Shown: positions 27,007 to 36,258 of the stretch, piece by piece
How positions within the stretch are numbered: position 1 is the stretch's first letter
How the letters are laid out: every line of letters starts with the position of its first letter
Source: Holdemania sp. Marseille-P2844
GTDB taxonomy: Bacteria > Bacillota_I > Bacilli_A > Erysipelotrichales > Erysipelotrichaceae
DNA length: 64,000 bases
Assembly: GCF_900120005.1 (NCBI RefSeq)
Contig: NZ_LT635453.1
Span: 62,001 to 126,000, forward strand
Reading direction: 5' to 3'
Translations under genes and position numbers: made by a program
Notes under the pieces: model-generated
Told to the model about the DNA's origin: nothing
The model's input: only the letters and a program-made list of their open reading frames with translations
The model's database searches: none

Positions 27007-27674
27007 AAGCCTGTTCCTTTGTTATATTGAATGAACGCCTCGTTGACAATCTTTAACTGCGACCGGGCGACCGGCAGCGTAAACGGACCCGCAGAGATAT
27101 CCTCACGGCGGATCTGATCCACCTTGGCGATATTGACCAGATACGAACGGTGAATCATCACAAACGTTTCGTCCAGCATCGCCTTCAGCTCCCGGATGCC
27201 GATCTTCTCTTTCTGCCGATGATCTTCAAAAACAAGATGACAATAGTGGGCTTCCGCTTCCACATAAATTAGATCATTCAGGTTAATCCGACTTCCGTTT
27301 AATAAAATCGAGTGCTGAGCTGCAGATTGAATTTCATCGAGGATCGCGAACAACGCCGTATCCTGAACTGGTTTGATCAGATACCGCAGAGCTTTGACCT
27401 CATAACCTTCAAACACATACTCCTTGATCGCCGTTAAAAACAAGATCGGTACCTGCGCGTCAGTCTGACGGATCTTGCGCGCCAGCTCCATCCCGTTCTG
27501 TTTCTTCATCTGGATATCGAGGATGATCAAATCAAACGGATATCGGCCGTCGCACTCAAAAAGCATCTGTTCTGCACTTTCATACCAGACCAGATCTGTT
27601 TTGCCCCAACGGCCAAGCGATTCTTCCAGAATCGCTTTCTGAGTTTTTTCATCTTCACAATAAGCGATTTTCAT
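27003..27674 (-). CDS. LytTR-type response regulator (AgrA/VirR class)
   Basis: 223 residues. The receiver domain (1-118) has the phospho-acceptor Asp in L-I-I-L-D-I-Q-M near 53 and a conserved L-I-K-P. The LytTR DNA-binding domain follows (about 130-218; V-E-A-E-A-H-Y-C, then I-H-R-S-Y-L-V-N). It forms one unit with the kinase that follows. Target sites could be the inverted pair at 27762-27847 upstream of its own gene. It probably activates the ABC exporter genes in the same run. Confidence 0.92.
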   Translation of the reverse strand: MKIAYCEDEKTQKAILEESLGRWGKTDLVWYESAEQMLFECDGRYPFDLIILDIQMKKQNGMELARKIRQTDAQVPILFLTAIKEYVFEGYEVKALRYLIKPVQDTALFAILDEIQSAAQHSILLNGSRINLNDLIYVEAEAHYCHLVFEDHRQKEKIGIRELKAMLDETFVMIHRSYLVNIAKVDQIRREDISAGPFTLPVARSQLKIVNEAFIQYNKGTGL

Positions 27675-27761
27675 AATTTCATTTTATAATGTTCTCGATC
27701 TTCGCACAAGCCGGAATTCAAGCGTGAAGGAATAAGCGAGGTCGATTATTTCTGTTTTTAT

Positions 27762-27847
27762 GGAAAACAATCGTCAGATAAATAAAGTGTAACGCCTGTT
27801 TCTGATCGCTCCGATTGCATTGAAATCCATTTACGACTGTTTTATGG
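27762..27847. promoter_or_regulatory. Inverted pair of ACGAYTGTTTT sites upstream of the regulator gene
   Basis: GACGATTGTTTTCC on the minus strand (27775-27762) and TACGACTGTTTTAT on the plus strand (27832-27845) share 10 of 14 bases. They lie 90-170 bases before the response regulator start. LytTR proteins bind short repeats containing a GTT core, so these are possible sites. Confidence 0.3.
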
Positions 27848-27943
27848 TTTGAAATTACACATTTTTCTAAAAAGCTACGATAACCAATCCACCTTCGAAG
27901 AATAAATGATTCAAGCGATCACGCCTGATCAAAGTAGCGGATT

Positions 27944-28230
27944 CAACGGCTGAGATCAGGTTCTTACCCGGTTTAGGACAGGAATAGCATTTCCATGCAA
28001 AGAAGCAGGCAAGATAAAGCTTGATATAAAACGTTATCTTGCCCGCCCTTTTTATTTTTGCCCAAATCCGATTAAGAACCTGAGATCAGCGGGCTGCCTG
28101 TCCTTTTTACGGTTTTGCTTTGCGTAAAAATTAAAAAACAGGCAGAACAAAGCTTGATATCTCTGTCCTGCCTGCTTGTTTGTAAGAAGTTTCAAGTCTT
28201 TCCCCCAAATCGGGTGAGAACCTTAAACAA
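27944..28230. repeat. Tandem hairpin repeats with an inverted flanking copy
   Basis: Unit 1 (about 28008-28090) and unit 2 (28138-28225) each contain a hairpin whose loop starts AAAGCTTGATAT, then a CCCAAATC(C)G...AGAACCT box. The arm sequences differ between units while pairing is kept. An inverted copy of the box at about 27950-27978 pairs with the one at 28061-28089 over some 29 bases, enclosing hairpin 1. Hairpin 1 with its T-run can terminate plus-strand transcripts. Hairpin 2, read on the minus strand with TTTTTT at 28138-28133, can terminate the flavoprotein gene. Confidence 0.65.
28122..28178 (-). terminator. Terminator after the FMN/FAD reductase lipoprotein gene
   Basis: On the minus strand CAGGCAGGAC (28175-28166) pairs with GTTCTGCCTG (28148-28139), with one G-T wobble, and runs into T6 and a T-rich stretch. 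It is about 70 bases past the stop codon. Confidence 0.7.
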
Positions 28231-28246
28231 CGTCTTAAGTTCAGAT

Positions 28247-29974
28247 TTATTTCAGTTCTGCCGCAGCGTTTTCGCCCGCGACCTTACCAAAGACAACCGA
28301 CTGGGAATAACCGCCGGACTGCCATGTCACTTCTCCAGAAGCGTACAGACCCTTGACGACAGTGCCGTCTTCGTAGAGAACCTGTGCTTTTTCGTTAGCG
28401 ACAACGCCGCCCTTGGTCATGTGATTTGCCGGTTCGACGCGAACGCCGTAGTACGGACCTTCCGCATCCAATGCACGGGAAGGAACTTCGCCCAAGACCG
28501 CGTTTTCTGCGCCCGCTTCCGCATCTGCGTTGTACTGTTCAATGCTGGCCTTCAACCCAGCCGCATCAACACCCAGCGCTTCCGCCAGTTCTTCAATCGT
28601 CTTGCCTTCCGCATAGTAGCCCAGACCGACATGCTTGCGGATCCGATAGAATGAATCGTAGCCCGTCTTATCTGTGATATAGAAAGCCGCGCCATCCAAC
28701 TGACCCTGAACCATCGCTGCGCGATCCAGTCCGCCGTTGTTGTCGTTCAGCAGTTCGCCGGCTTTGTTGACTAACAGATTCATGTCCGCACCGCCTGTCA
28801 GATCCCGGCGTGGAACGATGATGTTGGAGAACACGCTCATCTTGCCCATGTTTTCCATCTGGAAGCCGTTCTTTTCAAAGACTTTGACAAAGTCGCCCGT
28901 CGTGCCCATCTGGTTCGACGTATTCATGACTTCGTAGCCCGGAGCATATTCGGCTAACAGCTCCTTGTTGCTGCAGAAGCCGCCGGTCGCGATGATGACT
29001 GCCTGCGCATTGATGTCATACGATTCGTTATCGTTGTTTGTGACTTTCACGCCGATGACGTCCTTGCCGTCCAGAATCAGATCTTCACCCTTAGTGCCGG
29101 TGCGGATATCGACGCCCAGGTCCTTCGCCGTCTTTTCCAGACCTGCCTGAATGACTTCGCCGGAATACTGGTTGTCTTCCGCCATGTGGTTGGTTCCACC
29201 ATAGTTGTAGTTCAGCTCGACGCCCATCGCGCGCAGCCAGGCATCCAGTTCGTTTTCCTGGTTGGCCCAGACTTCGATGCGTTCGGCGCTTTCGCCGGAT
29301 TTCGACTTGCTTTCAATGAAGTTTTCGACCTGATTGACCGTCCATTCCTCATTGCCCGCTTTTTTCTGAGCTTCGGTATTGATGATATCGAAGAAGTTCA
29401 TATCGAATTTGCCGTTGCCGCTCAGGATATCCAGTTTTTCAACCAGAATCACGTTGGCGTTCGCATTGGTCTGCTTCGCGCCGATGGCTGCCGCTAATCC
29501 CGAAGGACCGCCGCCGACAACGACGATATCGCAGGTTTCCGCTTCACGCTGAGACGCTGGTTTTTCCGGTCCCTGCGTGGTCATTGTGATGTCTTCCACA
29601 TCCATGCCCGCCTGCTTCATCGCATCCGCAACCGCAGCCTTCACGCCAAACGACGAGAATGTCGCAGCCGTCACGCTGTCAACGACCGGCGAGTTGGCTT
29701 CCAGAATTCTCTCTTTAATCACCGGGAACGCGCGATCAATGACGACATTGGTTTCGTGGCTGTCCACCAGCTCGATGTCCGTAATCTTCTGATCGGCGAT
29801 CGTGACTTTCAGATTCATCTCTCCGCCATAACCTGTACCCTTGACGTCATAGACGCCGGAGTTTGCCGTGTCAGGAGTTTTTTCCTGACTTGGTTCCGCA
29901 GGCGTATTTGAGCAAGCAGTCATGCTTGCCGCTAATAAACCCGCAAGACCGACCTTCACAAATTTGTTGTTCAT
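28247..29974 (-). CDS. FMN-binding, FAD-dependent reductase lipoprotein (flavocytochrome c/urocanate reductase type)
   Basis: 575 residues. The signal peptide has a lipobox M-T-A-C (Cys21). An FMN_bind domain covers about 40-128, with D-S-V-T-A-A-T-F-S-S near 100; the Thr of A-A-T is the likely site for covalent FMN added by ApbE. The FAD domain begins V-V-V-G-G-G-P-S-G near 153 and continues to the end. The substrate His is kept in N-H-M-T-K-G-G, but the fumarate-binding Arg region (N-R-L-G-G) is replaced by S-G-G-Y-S-Q-S, so the acceptor is probably not fumarate. Electrons would come from a quinone or from flavoprotein carriers outside the membrane. Single gene, strong terminator. Confidence 0.9.
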   Translation of the reverse strand: MNNKFVKVGLAGLLAASMTACSNTPAEPSQEKTPDTANSGVYDVKGTGYGGEMNLKVTIADQKITDIELVDSHETNVVIDRAFPVIKERILEANSPVVDSVTAATFSSFGVKAAVADAMKQAGMDVEDITMTTQGPEKPASQREAETCDIVVVGGGPSGLAAAIGAKQTNANANVILVEKLDILSGNGKFDMNFFDIINTEAQKKAGNEEWTVNQVENFIESKSKSGESAERIEVWANQENELDAWLRAMGVELNYNYGGTNHMAEDNQYSGEVIQAGLEKTAKDLGVDIRTGTKGEDLILDGKDVIGVKVTNNDNESYDINAQAVIIATGGFCSNKELLAEYAPGYEVMNTSNQMGTTGDFVKVFEKNGFQMENMGKMSVFSNIIVPRRDLTGGADMNLLVNKAGELLNDNNGGLDRAAMVQGQLDGAAFYITDKTGYDSFYRIRKHVGLGYYAEGKTIEELAEALGVDAAGLKASIEQYNADAEAGAENAVLGEVPSRALDAEGPYYGVRVEPANHMTKGGVVANEKAQVLYEDGTVVKGLYASGEVTWQSGGYSQSVVFGKVAGENAAAELK

Positions 29975-30154
29975 GTTTCCTCCTATGTAGATCTCCTCTA
30001 CAACCCCTATTTTACAGAAATCTCTTCATCCGTCAAGTGAATATAATCACAATGATTTCACAAAATAAACACAATATATCCAGATCATGGCTTCACTCTG
30101 AGGCTTTCTTGATCTTTCTGGAATCATTTTCAGGAACTGAAAAGTTTTTGGAAA

Positions 30155-30195
30155 TGAAAAGAAACCCGCTTTCTGCTCGAAAACGGGTCTTTTTT
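30155..30195 (-). terminator. Terminator after the tdh-kbl operon
   Basis: On the minus strand ACCCG (30188-30184) pairs with CGGGT (30168-30164) across a 15-base loop and is followed by TTTCTTTTC. It lies just after the stop at 30199. Confidence 0.65.
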
Positions 30196-30198
30196 GCT

Positions 30199-31392
30199 TT
30201 ATTTTCGCATTTCTTCGCGGACTTCGCAGAAGCAGCGGACAATCGTGTCGATGTCTTCGCGGGTATGCGCGGCGCTGACCTGCGTGCGGATCCGGGCTTT
30301 CCCCTTCGGGACGACCGGATAGGAGAAGGCGACGACGTAGATGCCTTTGTCCATCATCCGTCTGGCCATTTCCCCGGCGGTCTTTTCATCATAAAGCATA
30401 ACCGGCACGATTGGATGCACGCTCGGGATGATATCGAATCCGGAGTCCGTCATTTTCTGACGGTAATAAGCGGTGATGTCTTCAAGATGATCGCGCAGCG
30501 AGGTATCGGCTTCCAGAATCTTGAAGACTTCCAGCGAAGCGGCGACGATGGCCGGCGCCAAGGTGTTGGAGAACAGATACGGACGGCTGCGCTGACGAAG
30601 CAGATCGACAATTTCCTGACGCGCCGCCGTAAAGCCGCCGGAAGCCCCGCCTAACGCCTTGCCCAGCGTGCCGGTGATGATGTCCACACGCCCTTCCACG
30701 CCGCAGTATTCCGCCGTTCCCCGGCCATGCTTTCCGACAAAGCCGGCGGAATGACTGTCGTCGACCATGACCAGCGCATGAAATTCGTCGGCCAGATCGC
30801 AGATGGATTTCAGATCGGCGATGATGCCGTCCATTGAGAACACACCGTCGGTGGCGATCAGCTTAATCCGTGCTCCGGCTTCCTCCGCAGCGATCAGCTG
30901 CAGCCGCAGATCGGCCATGTCATTGTTTTTATAACGGAAACGCTTGGCTTTGCATAAGCGCACGCCGTCGATGATGCTGGCATGATTCAGCTCATCGCTG
31001 ATCACAGCGTCCTCCGGTCCCAGAATTGTCTCGAACAGACCGCCGTTGGCATCGAAGCAGGAGGAATACAGGATCGTATCGTCCATGCCCAGAAAGTGCG
31101 AAATCGCCGCTTCCAGCTGTTTGTGGCTGTCCTGCGTACCGCAGATAAACCGCACGGAAGCCAGACCGTAACCCTTTTCCTCATACGATTTCTGTGCCGC
31201 CTGAATCAGACGCGGATCGTTGCCCAGACCGAGATAGTTGTTCGCGCACATGTTGATGACCTCACGGCCATCTTCCAGTCTCACATGCGCGGATTGGGGT
31301 GTGACGATCGGACTTTCACCTTTGAACAAACCGGCTTCTTTAATGTCTTTAACTTCCTGAGCGTAATAGTGCAGCGCTTCAATCTTATTCAT
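30199..31392 (-). CDS. kbl: Glycine C-acetyltransferase (2-amino-3-ketobutyrate CoA ligase)
   Basis: A 397-residue, full-length PLP enzyme of the alpha-oxoamine synthase family. The PLP lysine is in [10 protein letters not shown] near 243. Other family motifs are M-C-A-N-N-Y-L-G-L near 49, [15 protein letters not shown] near 207, and the H-P-I-V-P-V stretch. It cleaves 2-amino-3-ketobutyrate with CoA to glycine and acetyl-CoA. Its ATG overlaps the tdh stop by 4 bases, giving the standard threonine-degradation pair. The close relative BioF is less likely because of the tdh neighbour. Confidence 0.95.
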   Translation of the reverse strand: MNKIEALHYYAQEVKDIKEAGLFKGESPIVTPQSAHVRLEDGREVINMCANNYLGLGNDPRLIQAAQKSYEEKGYGLASVRFICGTQDSHKQLEAAISHFLGMDDTILYSSCFDANGGLFETILGPEDAVISDELNHASIIDGVRLCKAKRFRYKNNDMADLRLQLIAAEEAGARIKLIATDGVFSMDGIIADLKSICDLADEFHALVMVDDSHSAGFVGKHGRGTAEYCGVEGRVDIITGTLGKALGGASGGFTAARQEIVDLLRQRSRPYLFSNTLAPAIVAASLEVFKILEADTSLRDHLEDITAYYRQKMTDSGFDIIPSVHPIVPVMLYDEKTAGEMARRMMDKGIYVVAFSYPVVPKGKARIRTQVSAAHTREDIDTIVRCFCEVREEMRK

Positions 31393-32456
31393 TCTTTTTC
31401 CTCCTTCTGCAGCGAACTCCAGTCCAGCACCACTTTGCCGGATTGTCCGGAGTTCATCGCCGCGAATCCTTTTTCATAATCCTGAATATCGAACCGATGA
31501 GTGATCACAGCGTCGATGTTCAAGCCGCTCTGCAGCATCGTCGACATCTTATACCAGGTTTCCCACATCTCCCGGCCATAGATGCCCTTGATCGTCAGCC
31601 CGTTGAAAATGACTTTTTCCCAGTTGATCCGGGCGTCCGCTTTCTGTAAGCCCAACAGCGCGATCTTGCCGCCGTTTTTCATGTTGTCGATCATGTCGTT
31701 GAAGCCGGACTGCGCGCCGCTCATCTCCAGACCGACGTCGAAGCCTTCCTTCATGCCCAGTTCACGCATCACCTCCGGCAGCTTCTCCTGAGCGACGTTG
31801 ACCGTGCGGGTCGCTCCGAGCGTCCTGGCCAGGTTCAGGCGGTATTCGTTGACATCGGTCACGACCACATGCCGCGCTCCGACATGGCGGGAGATCGCCG
31901 CCGCCATGCATCCGATTGGCCCGGCGCCGGTGATCAGCACATCCTCGCCGATCATATTGAACTGCAGTGCTGTATGCACCGCGTTGCCTAACGGATCGAA
32001 GCATGAATATAATTCCTCGCGGATCGACGGATCGCAATGCCACGCGTTTTTCGCCGGAATCACGAGGTACTGCGCGAACGCACCGTTGCGGTTGACGCCG
32101 ACGCCCTGGGTGTTGCGGCATAAATGCGGCTGTCCCGCCAGGCAGTTCCGGCAATGGCCGCAGGTGATATGCCCTTCCCCGCTGACAAGGTCGCCAACCT
32201 GAAAGCCCTCGACATTTTCGCCAACCTCGACGATTTCCCCGACATACTCATGCCCGGCGGTCAAGCCGATCGGAATCGTATGCTGTGCCCATTCGTTCCA
32301 GTTATAAATATGCACGTCGGTGCCGCAGATCGACGTCTTGCGGATTTTGATCTTCACGTCATTTTTGCCGCATTTCGGAATTGGTACCTGTTTCAGCGTT
32401 AAGCCGACGTCTGCCTTATCCTTCACTAAAGCCCACATCCATTTTCCTTCGCTCAT
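31389..32456 (-). CDS. tdh: L-threonine 3-dehydrogenase (zinc, MDR family)
   Basis: 355 residues of the medium-chain dehydrogenase family. The catalytic zinc site is C-G-T-D-V-H near 44 with G-H-E-Y-V-G-E near 69. The structural zinc loop has four Cys (C-G-H-C-R-N-C and the later C-R-N-T). The Rossmann motif [10 protein letters not shown] is near 177, and an Asp in V-T-D-V-N-E points to NAD+. It oxidises L-threonine to 2-amino-3-ketobutyrate for Kbl. GGAGGAACAAG precedes the ATG. With Kbl it lets the cell turn threonine into glycine and acetyl-CoA. Confidence 0.95.
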   Translation of the reverse strand: MSEGKWMWALVKDKADVGLTLKQVPIPKCGKNDVKIKIRKTSICGTDVHIYNWNEWAQHTIPIGLTAGHEYVGEIVEVGENVEGFQVGDLVSGEGHITCGHCRNCLAGQPHLCRNTQGVGVNRNGAFAQYLVIPAKNAWHCDPSIREELYSCFDPLGNAVHTALQFNMIGEDVLITGAGPIGCMAAAISRHVGARHVVVTDVNEYRLNLARTLGATRTVNVAQEKLPEVMRELGMKEGFDVGLEMSGAQSGFNDMIDNMKNGGKIALLGLQKADARINWEKVIFNGLTIKGIYGREMWETWYKMSTMLQSGLNIDAVITHRFDIQDYEKGFAAMNSGQSGKVVLDWSSLQKEEKE

Positions 32457-32711
32457 CTTGTTCCTCCTTCATTCTTGTAAGCGGTCTCTTTGATTTTATA
32501 GTGCCTTAGTTTCCAATGAAATGCAAGACACTTTTTTAAATTTGTCCGCAATATAAAGACAGTTCTTCGATTTATCCGCGATGCTTTCTGAAATTTGTGA
32601 AAACTCGCTGAAAATGAAAACTTTCCTCTGATTTACGCCCGGCTTATCTCTGCTTTTTTCATGATTCGACAAAATTCGGCAACAATAAAAAGGAGAAAGG
32701 AGGAATCGTGA

Positions 32712-34268
32712 TTGAAAATCGAAGCTAAAAACACGAAGCGACAGCACCGGAGTTCCCGCCTGCCAATCCTGTTGTTCAGCATGGCAGGAATCGGCGCAGC
32801 AGTGGCCGGATCCCTGTTTCTGAGCACACAAGGCTGGTCAGAAACCACGCGCCCCAGCTTTCTGGAAGCAGAAGACCGGCAGTTGGATCAGGCGCTGCAT
32901 GAAAAACAAGACGCGGCAGAAATTGTCGTTTTCTATCCGCAGGAACCGCAGGCTGTCCAAGCCACAGCCCGGCAGCAGGCTGGCTTGTTGATGAGCGCGT
33001 TGTCAACGGCATACGCCGAGTGGCCGGCTGCCAGTCAGGAAGATCCAAAACCGATCCTGATCAAAGCGGATTATCATACTGAAGCTTTGGCGCAGAACAC
33101 CATGTCGGTTGTCTATTTAATTCAGAAAAAAGTCGGCGATCATATCGAGGAAGAACACTGGGGTTACATGCTTGATCAACAGACAGGGGAATTGATCGGC
33201 GCAGAACAGGCTTTCGATCAAACCGGGCTGGAGCGGATCTCCGCGCTTTTCCGGGATGCGATGAAAAATCAGGAGGCTACCCGCTCCCTCGCATACACGC
33301 TGCCGTTTATTCAGGCCAGCGCCCCTACGGCAGAGAATTTCTCCCGGTTTTATTCTGAGGGAGATCAACTGACATTCCTCTTTGATCTTCCCGTCCCCAC
33401 AGAGACGTTAAAGGAAAACGGCGAGGCTGAACGGGAAGAAGAAACAAGCCACGACGAAGTCAATATTGACGCAGAAAGTAAATTGGATAAAAGCAAACAG
33501 GAAACCTCGGAACAGGAATCAATCCATCTGGACCCAGAAAGTCCGCTGCAATGGTCGCTGGACCGGGCGCAGCTGGGTTCTCATTTTCTGTTAAAACCTG
33601 CGGAAGACAGCGGGAATCTCTTCATTCCTCCAAGAACTGTCGATCCTGACCGGCCGATGGTGGCGCTCACCTTCGACGATGGTCCGCACCCCAAGAATAC
33701 GCCGCGGATTCTGGAAGCTTTGCGAGCCAGCGACGGGGCATGTACATTTTTCATGGTCGGGACCAACGTCGAGCTTTATCCGGACGTTGTCAAAGCGGTT
33801 GCGGAGAGCGGCAGTGAAATCGCGTCGCATACTTACAGTCATCCGAATCTGACAAAACTGTCCAACGATCGCCTGAACTATCAGCTAAGCCGCGTCAGTG
33901 AACTGGTCAGCGAGTTAACCGGCCGCCAGATACAGGTCAAAACGCTGCGTCCGCCCTACGGCGCTGTCAGCGAACAAGTCAAAGAGGCTTCCGCTGTGCC
34001 GCTGATCTTGTGGAGCATGGACACGCTGGACTGGAAAACCCGCGATGCGCAGAAAACGATCAGCCATGTCCTTGAAAACGTGGAAGACGGCGATATCATT
34101 CTGATGCATGATATCCACGCGGAATCTGCGGACGCCGCCGCAGCGATTATCCCGCAGTTGACCGCAATGGGTTATCAGCTTGTCACCGTTCAGGAACTGA
34201 TGGAAGCAAAGGGACTGGAAATGGTTCCGGGACAGAAGATTTTCAGTGGTCATCCCGCTTCGCAATAA
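32712..34268 (+). CDS. Membrane-anchored polysaccharide deacetylase with PdaC-like N-terminal domain
   Basis: 518 residues. It starts with TTG at 32712, supported by AAAGGAGG 8 bases upstream; the nearby GTG is in another frame and stops at once. A membrane anchor lies at about 18-38. A region at about 105-195 (H-W-G-Y-M-L-D-Q-Q-T-G-E-L-I) looks like the DUF3298/DUF4163 domain of PdaC. An acidic linker follows (about 230-280). The NodB deacetylase domain (about 312-500) shows T-F-D-D-G-P, S-H-T-Y-S-H, R-P-P-Y-G, D-T-L-D-W and M-H-D-I-H, a complete metal-dependent active site. It probably deacetylates peptidoglycan and so affects lysozyme resistance. Confidence 0.88.
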   Translation: MKIEAKNTKRQHRSSRLPILLFSMAGIGAAVAGSLFLSTQGWSETTRPSFLEAEDRQLDQALHEKQDAAEIVVFYPQEPQAVQATARQQAGLLMSALSTAYAEWPAASQEDPKPILIKADYHTEALAQNTMSVVYLIQKKVGDHIEEEHWGYMLDQQTGELIGAEQAFDQTGLERISALFRDAMKNQEATRSLAYTLPFIQASAPTAENFSRFYSEGDQLTFLFDLPVPTETLKENGEAEREEETSHDEVNIDAESKLDKSKQETSEQESIHLDPESPLQWSLDRAQLGSHFLLKPAEDSGNLFIPPRTVDPDRPMVALTFDDGPHPKNTPRILEALRASDGACTFFMVGTNVELYPDVVKAVAESGSEIASHTYSHPNLTKLSNDRLNYQLSRVSELVSELTGRQIQVKTLRPPYGAVSEQVKEASAVPLILWSMDTLDWKTRDAQKTISHVLENVEDGDIILMHDIHAESADAAAAIIPQLTAMGYQLVTVQELMEAKGLEMVPGQKIFSGHPASQ

Positions 34269-34365
34269 TGGATCGCAAAGCGCCAGCTTGCTTTAAAAGA
34301 CCGGCCGCAAGCTTCTGATTGCCTTGCGCAGACAAGCTTGCATGGTTAAAAACAATCCATGAACA

Positions 34366-34420
34366 TTGAAAAAAGGCATATCCCCGTCTGACGTTCGACG
34401 CTTGGATATGCCTTTTTGAT
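34366..34420. terminator. Bidirectional terminator between the deacetylase and parB
   Basis: A perfect stem of about 14 bp (34369-34383 with 34404-34417) carries A-run and T-run on opposite sides. It serves the plus-strand deacetylase (stop 34268) and the minus-strand parB (stop 34428). Confidence 0.85.
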
Positions 34421-34427
34421 TTTCAGT

Positions 34428-35303
34428 TTACGATTCAGTTTCTTCCAGACAATGAATCAATTCCAGAATCCGGTTCAAATCCTGCGTACCGGAATACTGA
34501 ATCACGATCTGTTTCTTATCGACCTTGACGCGGGTCTGCAGCTTGTTCTGCATGACTTCCTCAACATACAGCAGATTCGGGTCTTCCGCCTTTTTGGCGG
34601 CCTTCGGTTTCGGTTTTTCCTGCCGTTCCTTGACCAGCCGTTCCACCTCGCGCACAGACAGACCTTCCTCGGCGATCTTCATCGCCAGATCATAGGCTTC
34701 GCCCTCATCCTCAATCGTGACTAACGGGCGCACATGCCCCATTGACAATTTATTCTCCGTGACCAGCTGCTGGACGGATTTCGGCAGCTTTAACAGCCGC
34801 AGGGTGTTGGTGATGTGTTCGCGGGATTTCCCGACGCGCTGGGCCAGTTTTTCCTGCGTGTAGTCCAGCCGTTCGATCAGGCGCTGATATGCCTGAGCTT
34901 CTTCAATCGCGTTCAGGTCTTCGCGCTGGATGTTTTCCAGCAGCGAGATTTCCATCATCTGTTCTTCGGTGAACTCCATGACGATCGCGGGAATCGTCTT
35001 CAATCCTGCCTTCTTACTGGCGCGGACGCGGCGTTCACCGGCGATCAGCTCGTAGCCTTTGACCGATTTGCGCAGCAATACCGGAGTGAAGACGCCATGC
35101 TCCTTGATTGACTGAGCCAGCTCGCCGATCTTCTCGTCGTCGAATATTTTACGCGGCTGGTAGGGATTCGGCCGGATCTCCGACAGCTTGATCTCGCTCT
35201 GACGGCTTTCGTCGCCCTGCTGGATCTCCTCGATCACATTGCTTAAATCCTCGCCGAAAATGGCTCCCAGGCCTTTCCCCAGCCGGGCTTCATCCTTTTT
35301 CAT
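34428..35303 (-). CDS. parB: Chromosome partition protein ParB (Spo0J)
   Basis: 291 residues. It starts with the ParA-stimulating tail (K-D-E-A-R-L-G-K-G-L-G-A-I-F), then the CTPase/ParB N-domain with I-R-P-N-P-Y-Q-P-R-K and G-E-R-R-x-R-A near 92, an HTH (Y-T-Q-E-K-L-A-Q-R-V-G-K-S-R-E-H-I) near 150 and a C-terminal dimer domain. It loads at parS, slides as a CTP clamp and recruits SMC. It overlaps parA by 14 bases. No consensus parS is visible in this window. Confidence 0.96.
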   Translation of the reverse strand: MKKDEARLGKGLGAIFGEDLSNVIEEIQQGDESRQSEIKLSEIRPNPYQPRKIFDDEKIGELAQSIKEHGVFTPVLLRKSVKGYELIAGERRVRASKKAGLKTIPAIVMEFTEEQMMEISLLENIQREDLNAIEEAQAYQRLIERLDYTQEKLAQRVGKSREHITNTLRLLKLPKSVQQLVTENKLSMGHVRPLVTIEDEGEAYDLAMKIAEEGLSVREVERLVKERQEKPKPKAAKKAEDPNLLYVEEVMQNKLQTRVKVDKKQIVIQYSGTQDLNRILELIHCLEETES

Positions 35304-36084
35304 TGGCTTTTGCCTCCTTTGCGTTATAGGAAATGACTTCCTTTGCTAACGATGCGTAGGCCTTGGCTCCTTCCGATTTTACGTCATATTCAAAAATCGT
35401 GGCGCCGCGGGAAGGCGCTTCCGACAGCTTGACGTTGCGCGGAATATACGTTTTATATACCCGCTCCTTGAAATACCGCCGGACTTCCTGCTGGACTTCG
35501 ACGCTCAGCTTGGTCCGCGCATCAAACATCGTCAATAATACGCCTTCGATCATCAGTTTATTGTTGAAAAGACGCTGTACCAGACGAATTGTCGACAACA
35601 GCTGCGTCAAGCCTTCCAGCGCATAGTATTCACATTGCACCGGGATGATCACCGAATCCGCGGCCGTCAGGGCGTTGGTGTTCAGCAATCCCAGCGAAGG
35701 CGGACAGTCGATGATGATGTAATCGTAATCGTTCTTCACGGCGACCAGTTTGTTTTTCAGCAGCTTCTCGCGGCCGTATTTGTATTCAACCATTTCCAGA
35801 TCCGCCCCGGCCAGGTCAATCGTCGCCGGCAGGATATCCAGCGGCGGAATCTTCATGGTTTTCACAGCGTCTTTCACTTCCACGTCACTCATAATGACGT
35901 CGTAAATACTTTTTACAAAGCTCTGGCGGGTCGCGCCGACGCCCTGTGTCGCATTGCCCTGCGGGTCAAAATCGACCAGTAATATTTTTTTGCCGAGATA
36001 GGCCAGTCCGGCGGAGAGATTGATGCTCGTCGTCGTTTTTCCGACGCCGCCCTTCTGATTGGCGATGGCAATGATTTTTCCCAT
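35290..36084 (-). CDS. parA: Chromosome partition ATPase ParA (Soj)
   Basis: 264 residues, the usual Soj length. The deviant Walker A K-G-G-V-G-K-T-T is at 10-17, the A' motif near 38 (L-L-V-D-F-D-P-Q-G-N-A-T) and Walker B I-I-I-D-C-P-P-S-L-G-L-L near 122. It binds non-specific DNA as an ATP dimer, segregates origins with ParB, and in Bacillus also controls DnaA. It lies 174 bases after noc, with a short hairpin (CCTGT/ACAGG at 36168-36180) in between. Confidence 0.97.
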   Translation of the reverse strand: MGKIIAIANQKGGVGKTTTSINLSAGLAYLGKKILLVDFDPQGNATQGVGATRQSFVKSIYDVIMSDVEVKDAVKTMKIPPLDILPATIDLAGADLEMVEYKYGREKLLKNKLVAVKNDYDYIIIDCPPSLGLLNTNALTAADSVIIPVQCEYYALEGLTQLLSTIRLVQRLFNNKLMIEGVLLTMFDARTKLSVEVQQEVRRYFKERVYKTYIPRNVKLSEAPSRGATIFEYDVKSEGAKAYASLAKEVISYNAKEAKANEKG

Positions 36085-36258
36085 TTTTTCACATCCTTTT
36101 ATCTTGATTTAATCCTCACTCGGTATTCACAGAGCATAATTGTCCCCCAGCAAGGTAGGCGAACCTTCCTGTCTTACAGGCAATCTGTTTTATCCATCGC
36201 CTGTTGACCTCTGGCCTGTTTTTGTCAGGACCTTCCTTAAAAGTATGGGGTTTCTTCC

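Noticed and set aside
34460-34490. GGTTCAAATCC resembling a tRNA T-arm
   Set aside because: It lies inside parB coding sequence and no acceptor, D or anticodon arms surround it.
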